Below, piece after piece: positions 58,385 to 64,000 of a DNA stretch of 64,000 nucleotides; within the stretch, counting starts at the first letter, position 1; every line of letters starts with the position of its first letter. The translations under genes were made by a program, and so were the position numbers. Under the pieces are notes generated by a model. It did no database searches. It was not told the origin of the DNA and was given only the letters and a program-made list of their open reading frames with translations. The stretch spans positions 20,339,835 to 20,403,834 of the forward strand of contig NC_003076.8 of assembly GCF_000001735.4 (NCBI RefSeq), written 5' to 3'. Source of the stretch: Arabidopsis thaliana (taxonomy: Eukaryota > Streptophyta > Magnoliopsida > Brassicales > Brassicaceae).

Positions 58385-60003
58385 TCCTACTATATTATTT
58401 GGGAAGTACATTTTAAATGTAACCTTATCTTTTATAAGTAATTACATAGGTATGCCATTAGAAATAAAATTTAAAGAGTAAAATATAAGCTGGAAAATCC
58501 TAAAATTGACGGGTTTAAATCGATATTAATACAAGATGGTATACTACAAGTGAAACTCTAAAATTAACAATCAAAATACAAGTGTATATTTTTAAACACT
58601 AAACAATATAAATAATATCAACAAAACATATACAACTCGCAGTTTACTATACATTTTAAATCAAATAAAATAATATCATATATTTATAATCATCTTTACA
58701 ATAAAAGTTTTTAGTTTAACTAAAATATAAGCCTACCTGCGGTATACTGCAAGTTAAAATTATAAATAAGCAGATTACCATCACGATGTCTGTACCTTCT
58801 CACATACACACCTATCAAAAACTTAAAACCTTTCAAAACCTCTTGGTATATTCAAATTAGGATTCTTCATTCATGGAATCATTATTCCAAGGGTTTTGGG
58901 ATGTCTTATGAAATGATTTTGGCAGAAGAGGATGTAATTTTTTTTGAATAAAAAGTAGTCAGCAAAACATATGTTTTTTTGGGAGTTTTTAGATAATTAA
59001 ATCAGAGAATAAGGTTGGGCATATGAGTAACCCATTCGAGTTCGGGTAGAACCCGTTCGGGTTTGGGATTAATGGGTATATGATTTACTACCTAATAGAA
59101 TAATTCTAAATATTCGGTTCTGGTTCGGGTCGGATCCAGTTGGGTTTGGGTCAGTTTGCACAAAACGTTTCAGACCCTAAAAATACCAAAAAAAATAGAA
59201 ACGAGAAATTTGTATGTAGATAGCGGGTCTCCAAACAAAAAAAAACTTTTAAATTTGTTAAGTTTTAATAAATTTAATTATATTTGAATATATTTTACTA
59301 AATTTTGACAAACATAACAAATAATTTGAATAGTTTAGTTGTTTTAAATATTTAGGTCCAAAATTAATTGATATATTTAGATTTATAATTATAATCTTAG
59401 ATAATTAGATAATATTACGATTAAATATAATTAATATTTTGGATATTAAATTAATGTTTGGATTTTTGAATACTCTTTTTGGGTAACGGGTAATTTACGG
59501 ACCAATCGGATATCCACGGGTTTACTAAAACTCTACCCAATAAGGAAATTTCCTAAAATTTTAACCCGCCTTAACCCGGTTTTTTGGTTCGGGTATTAGG
59601 TTGGTTATCGGGTCCGTTCTTTCGTTAGCCCTATTAAAGATAATCTAATATAGGCCCCAATTAGGTTCACATATATAACCAAAATACTATATAAAGACTA
59701 ATTCTAAGTTAAGCCAAAAATTATATCCTTTAATACAAAGAAAACATGTTTCTTACCAAAACAACTTGTATACAAATTTTACACATTTACTTAAAATTAC
59801 ATATGTTGTATTTATTATAAAAATAACATTTTTAAACAAAGTCAATCTAATGCAGCATTATATGCAAAGAGTACAAACATTGAAAAATATTATGACATTA
59901 TTTTTATACTATACTATTTCTTGTGTAATTCGAACAAAATATACAATTTAATTTATAAAAAATATTAATGCCCGTGCTGTATACAGCACGGGTTATGATC
60001 TAG
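58385..60003 (+). mobile_element. Non-autonomous Helitron (ATREP-like)
   Basis: The 5' end is A|TCCTACTATATTATTTGGG at 58385, matching typical Arabidopsis Helitron starts. The 3' end has a perfect 22-base palindrome (59971-59992, arms CCCGTGCTGTA and TACAGCACGGG), eight spacer bases, then CTAG at 60000-60003 followed by host T. Helitrons insert between A and T, and both flanking bases fit. It is 1619 bases with no Rep/helicase frame, so non-autonomous. A GGGTTCGGG-rich segment (59010-59640) looks nested inside it. It begins 21 bases after the ankyrin-gene stop codon, so it must supply much of that gene's 3' UTR. Confidence 0.8.
59010..59640. mobile_element. GGGTTCGGG-ended element, probably nested in the Helitron
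   Basis: Both ends are rich in GTTCGGGT/ACCCG motifs in inverted sense (AGAACCCGTTCGGGTTTGGG near 59051; TTTTGGTTCGGGTATTAGG near 59581) around an AT-rich core. This is the layout of common plant hAT-type MITEs. Target duplications are not convincing (5 of 8 bases). Confidence 0.4.
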
Positions 60004-62605
60004 TATATGTTTATCCTTTATTATTATTATTATTATTATTTATTTTACATATGTTATCCTTTTACTAAAGGATTTGTGTCGTTTAATTTGTATTAATTTT
60101 GATTTTGTTGTTTATCACTTGTATAAATAACTTATATCAATTAGTTAAAATAAATATGCACAACGGTTATTGATATAATTCATATTTACCGCTTTATCAA
60201 TGTTTTTAATATATTTTTTAACGTGATTCACCGGTATTTTTGTTGTATTTTTTATCAAGTCAGTATTAAGTTTCTTCCATTTTAGAAGTTCTCAAGAGGA
60301 TAAAAGTTAAATCGAGTTCGCTTTCCAATAGAGGTTATTTCAAGCCAATCAAAGCTGCGACTCAAGAGTTATGGCTGTTTTAATGGACATATATCATTTT
60401 GGAGCGGAAAGTAAATTAATTTGGAAACATCCTTAAAAACCAAAATGTCGGAGCAGTTGACAGAAAAGCAAGCCATCGACCATGTGATCGATCGATCAAG
60501 AGCTAGAGCAGTAGAAGATTCCAATCGACCAGCCGGTCCATTAAGAGCTCGATTGGAGGATGGCCAGCATCTTAGGCAAGGAAACAAGCCACCGCCAGAT
60601 AGATCGATTACTTTGAAGACATGATCAATCTAATGTTCGATTAGGCGGTCGATTACAATTAATTTCCTTTTGTTATTTTCCGAGTTTCGCCCAGTTTATC
60701 CCGGGTCGACCCGAATCGCATTCTTTTTTTATATAGTTGTTTTAAACCTAAACATAATAAAAATATGGATCTGAGACCTGTTTGGAATTTTCATTTTCTT
60801 TTAGAGAATTTGCATGTGATTTTTTGTGTTTTATGCAAAAAAAAATGTCTCTTTTTTTTAAAGTTTTTTTGTTTATCTCCTGATTTTATTATGATTATGT
60901 TTCGAACCTACGACGTTTGGTGCATTAATAGGTGTCTCGAACCTAAATTATGATCAGGTCTCGAATTTACGACGTTTCACTCATTTATGGAGCTCATTAC
61001 CATTTGATCGACAACTATCATGAAAACGTCGTGATTTCGAGACTTGATTTTTACAACACTTAAAATTATGTTGTTTTAAGACATACCATCAAATACGTGT
61101 CATTTGACTTAATAACCGTAACAGTTGACTAATACCCGTTATTTACGAATTTGAATTAGACACCAAATGTAAAGTTTGGGTTTGAAATTCAAATTTTTTT
61201 GGGTTTGGGTATAAATTAATCTTACAAATTTGTTCAGGTACGTAAACACACTTTGAAGATTGTTAATGTATGAAAATATCATTTTCCCATGCTTTGTATT
61301 TTCGTTGTGATTAGTGAGAACTGAGAAGTATCTTTTGATCTTTTAGTTTTAGTAGATTAGGGTATTTCTTGGTTGATTCGAGATGCTTAGAGCTTAGTTT
61401 TAGTAGATACTTAATTACTATCAAGGTGGTCTTAATGCTAGATTAGTCTTGCCAAGTTCGGAAGCAGAAGGTGTTTGATGAAATTTCCCGAAAGAACTTA
61501 GTGAGTACTTAACATTCCTAGTCTATAAAAATTGATGGTTAAGGTGCTAGGTAGTTAGTTAGGCTTGAGATCAATGCATGTTAGTCTTGTGATTACAAAT
61601 GGAATCTTTGTTAATAGCTTGAAATTTCTGTTTTAATTATTAACAGAAATGCTGATAGAGAAAATGATACAAACGGCAAAGTGGAATCTAATTAAGGACG
61701 AATCATTAACCTTTCCTCTGTGATCACAGTTGGGTCAAGCTTGATTGTTTCTCCTTCCCTAAATTACTCCATCCCATCGGGTAATTTACATTCATTTTCC
61801 TTTTTTTAATCTTTTATGTGTGAAAGTATCTACAAAAATGTATTTATCATTAGATTACTGTTTTGTTTAGTAATTGTGTTGTGTGATCCGAAAACTATAT
61901 AGTTAAATCTGTTACCATACAACACGGATGGAAAACTTGTAAAATTATTTATCTTTCATTGATGCATATATCAATTCTGAAAACATATGTTTGAAAAGTA
62001 TGATGCCCGCCTAAGTTACAATATTTTTTATGTCAAATATATGCTTTTTCAAAAATTCATACGGTCCCAAAGATTTTCCCACATATTCAATTCAAACCCA
62101 CCGTTATCGTCCCCAGTCTATACCAACATTTCCGAATCAGCAATTCTCCAAGTCATTTTCATATCTGTCTCACTTCCTTGGTTTGATTCCGATATATAAC
62201 AGTGTCTTTTTCTTCTGTTTCTACACTCCCATGTCTATTTCTACCTTTACTCTTTTAAAATCTTCATGTTTACTAGAACCGTCGGAATAAATAACAATGT
62301 ATAAAACCTTGTTTCCTAATTAGAGCAATCAAAAGAACTTCTTGTGAGCTCTCTAGCTACTGAATATTTGTCATAAATATAATTTTTAACTTTCGAATTA
62401 AAATTAATATAGATATTTTTTTAAAAGAAAAATATAAAAGTTATCTATTTCATCACGTCAAAAAAATACAGTAGAACCACAAACTGTTTTATTAGTAACA
62501 GCCTTACAAACACCAAAAAAAAAAAAATCTAAGAAGAAATAAAAAATCTAGTAACAGAAAAATAACATAAATTCACATCAAATATTTTTTATATTTCTGT
62601 TTGGG
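60004..62605. other. Spacer with mixed element debris before the neprosin gene
   Basis: 60010-60045 has short ATT/ATTT runs. 60290-60720 is GC-richer (reads like gypsy-type debris in composition, unproven). 60890-61270 repeats TCGAA..TACGACGTTT at about 60902 and 60963. 61200-61620 is unassigned. 61637-61886 is the dehydrogenase exon copy. 61890-62600 is AT-rich, with the 3' UTR of the neprosin gene at its end. Confidence 0.45.
61637..61886 (+). pseudogene. Stray copy of dehydrogenase exon 4 and part of its next intron
   Basis: Aligns with 52095-52370: identical runs include AACAGAAATGCTGATAGAGA, GAATCATTAACCTTTCCTCT and TGATTGTTTCTCCTTCCCTA. The splice donor context (GGGTAATTTACATTC) and intron sequence are included, so this was copied from DNA, not RNA. 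Small insertions and deletions shift the frame, so it is not coding. About 9.5 kb from its source. Confidence 0.93.
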
Positions 62606-62609
62606 TGAG

Positions 62610-62987
62610 TCAAGGACACCTTGGGTTCCGACCAGGCCCTCCATAGTAAAAATAAGTCCCCCATACATTGTTTTTGCCTTGTCTGATGTCATAACAAGCG
62701 GGGTGATCGGCCAAGACATGGAGATTCTTCAGAGGCAAGAGATTGTTGTCCCAGTCAACAACTTGTAAATTCCTAAAGTAGGCAGCTTTCTCAAACCCTT
62801 CATCTGCGAAATGGCCGCTTCCCATCTGTGTTCCGGTGTGAGCACCGCTTGATCGGCTGTTCACAACTTCGCCGCCAAATTGTACCATACTTGCATGACT
62901 CCTCAAGTGACTGAACAAGAAAGCTGGCCAGTATCCCACAAGAAGTCCATTCCCTAGTTCAAGCCACCAGTGCCCATGTTTTGGATC
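62610..62987 (-). CDS. Neprosin-domain (DUF239) protein, last exon only
   Basis: A minus-strand exon of 126 codons with acceptor TGTAG at 62992-62988 and stop at 62612-62610. It reads DPKHGHWWLELGNGLLVGYW, then FLFSHLRSHASMVQFGGEVV, TQMGSGHFADEGFEKAAYFR and YYGGPGRNPRCP, the conserved C-terminal part of plant neprosin/DUF4409-DUF239 proteins. These are usually secreted and about 400 residues long; neprosin itself is a prolyl endopeptidase, but activity of this relative is not shown. The upstream intron exceeds 1 kb, since no further exon is visible before the right edge. Confidence 0.85.
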   Translation of the reverse strand, partial: DPKHGHWWLELGNGLLVGYWPAFLFSHLRSHASMVQFGGEVVNSRSSGAHTGTQMGSGHFADEGFEKAAYFRNLQVVDWDNNLLPLKNLHVLADHPACYDIRQGKNNVWGTYFYYGGPGRNPRCP

Positions 62988-62992
62988 CTACA

Positions 62993-64000
62993 TTAAGTTT
63001 AAAATGACCACAATATAGGCAATAGCACATTTAGCTTCAAGAGAAAATAAAAGTATAGTATAGATGATTTCTGTAAGTCAAACGATCGAATTTTTCAAAA
63101 CCTGTTATTATATCAAAACCAACATATGGCTCTGCGGCATGGATACAGAATTAGTTAAACACTATATATCCATCATTATGTATTTTTATAACTAGCTTCA
63201 TGTGAGTTACCAAATAAACTTATGTTTCATATTTTTAGTTATACATAAAGAGGTCAGCTAAATTTGCGCATACAGGTTTCTAGTTGATGTACATTAAAGA
63301 TTTGCTTTTACTGCAGGAGCAGTGAAGTTTCTGTCATCAATTTCATATACAATTTAATGCTCTTACCAAATCCAACCTTTTTATTTATTAACAATGTTTT
63401 GAAAAAAGCTGAAGCGATCTTTCCTTTATTGGTTCAGTTTATGAAATTCGAGGTTGGTTGCTTTCTTTATTGTTTCTCCAAGAGTTATAGGTATTCAAAG
63501 TACCTACAGTGGCACACGTTGTAATAACTAAGCATTGCCTCGGGGTGATTTTCATTCATTTATTGATGAGTCATAGTATTACCTTAAATTATGATTACGT
63601 TACGTGAGTTCTTTTTTGTGACGTGAGTTATGTCTATAAGTACAAATTACAGCTGAAATTCTCACCATGATGATTTGGTTTTCAAAATTTTATGTGAAAA
63701 TGAATTAGGTAGAAATAACATTTAAATAAATGTTTGTAGTTTACTAGGACGTATAATAGATATATTATATACACTATCATTTTATCTTCTTTTTTTTGGA
63801 TTTTCTGTTAAGTTATAGTATATATAATATTCATGGTTCAAAAAATATCTTAAGCTATAGACAAAATTGTAACATTGATATATGTCGTTAGACCTATAAA
63901 TTCTTCACAAAAACCCAAAAATAATTTTCTGAAGTGAAACTACAATAAGGTAGATGAAAACTGTATATTAATATATTTAAACAAACAATGAAAGAATGGT
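62993..64000 (-). other. Intron of the neprosin-domain gene
   Basis: AT-rich sequence without a plausible exon in the required phase. Presumably the gene's intron, running past the right edge. Confidence 0.4.

Noticed and set aside
60290-60720. GC-richer segment considered as a gypsy gag remnant
   Set aside because: Composition suggests it, but no diagnostic motif is visible, so no element call was made.

Overview
The window looks like nuclear DNA of a Brassicaceae plant, almost certainly Arabidopsis thaliana. Compact intron-containing genes sit in AT-rich spacers with GT-AG introns, and gene order, protein sequences and element families (Helitron, hAT-like and Stowaway-like MITEs, copia relics) fit the long arm of chromosome 5 around At5g49990-At5g50150. 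That placement is recalled from protein recognition; no search was run.

Layout. 1-2000 (-): 5' half of a nucleobase-ascorbate transporter gene (NAT5), with a tandemly repeated 5'-leader intron. 3004-5199 (-): Raf-like kinase CBC2. 8740-10950 (+): SAC51-like bHLH gene SACL2, with several upstream ORFs including the conserved 51-residue one. 11757-14290 (+): DHHC S-acyltransferase PAT09. 14832-25595 (+): five tandem invertase/pectin-methylesterase-inhibitor (PMEI) genes. 25900-27001 (+): ERF110. 27.0-30.1 kb: spacer with a copia relic and an hAT-type MITE. 30127-31044 (+): small DUF4228 protein. 32082-33338 (+): DCC thiol-disulfide oxidoreductase. 33681-36234 (+): RsmG/GidB rRNA methyltransferase. 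36.3-37.15 kb (-): truncated WD40 pseudogene. 39655-41202 (+): J-like/DUF3444 gene interrupted by an in-frame stop. 42796-43962 (-): intact WD40 gene. 44.1-50.2 kb: spacer with a copia 5'-end relic and a Stowaway-like MITE. 50232-53219 (+): TIC32-like short-chain dehydrogenase. 53.2-56.0 kb: repeat-rich spacer with 59 perfect AAT units. 56022-58363 (+): ankyrin/PGG membrane protein. 58385-60003: Helitron. 61637-61886: stray copy of one dehydrogenase exon. 62610-62987 (-): last exon of a neprosin-domain (DUF239) protein.

The genes do not form one pathway. The strongest regulatory signals are the uORFs of SACL2 and the odd 5' leader of ERF110, which has two out-of-frame AUGs and a conserved-looking in-frame extension that begins with GTG. 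The PMEI array shows birth-and-death evolution: one copy has a rebuilt start and three of five have lost one cysteine of the second pair. The WD40/DUF3444 and dehydrogenase regions show local duplication followed by decay. I found no wholly new system; the candidates most worth testing are the ERF110 start, the PMEI cysteine losses, the DUF3444 stop and the Helitron abutting the ankyrin gene.
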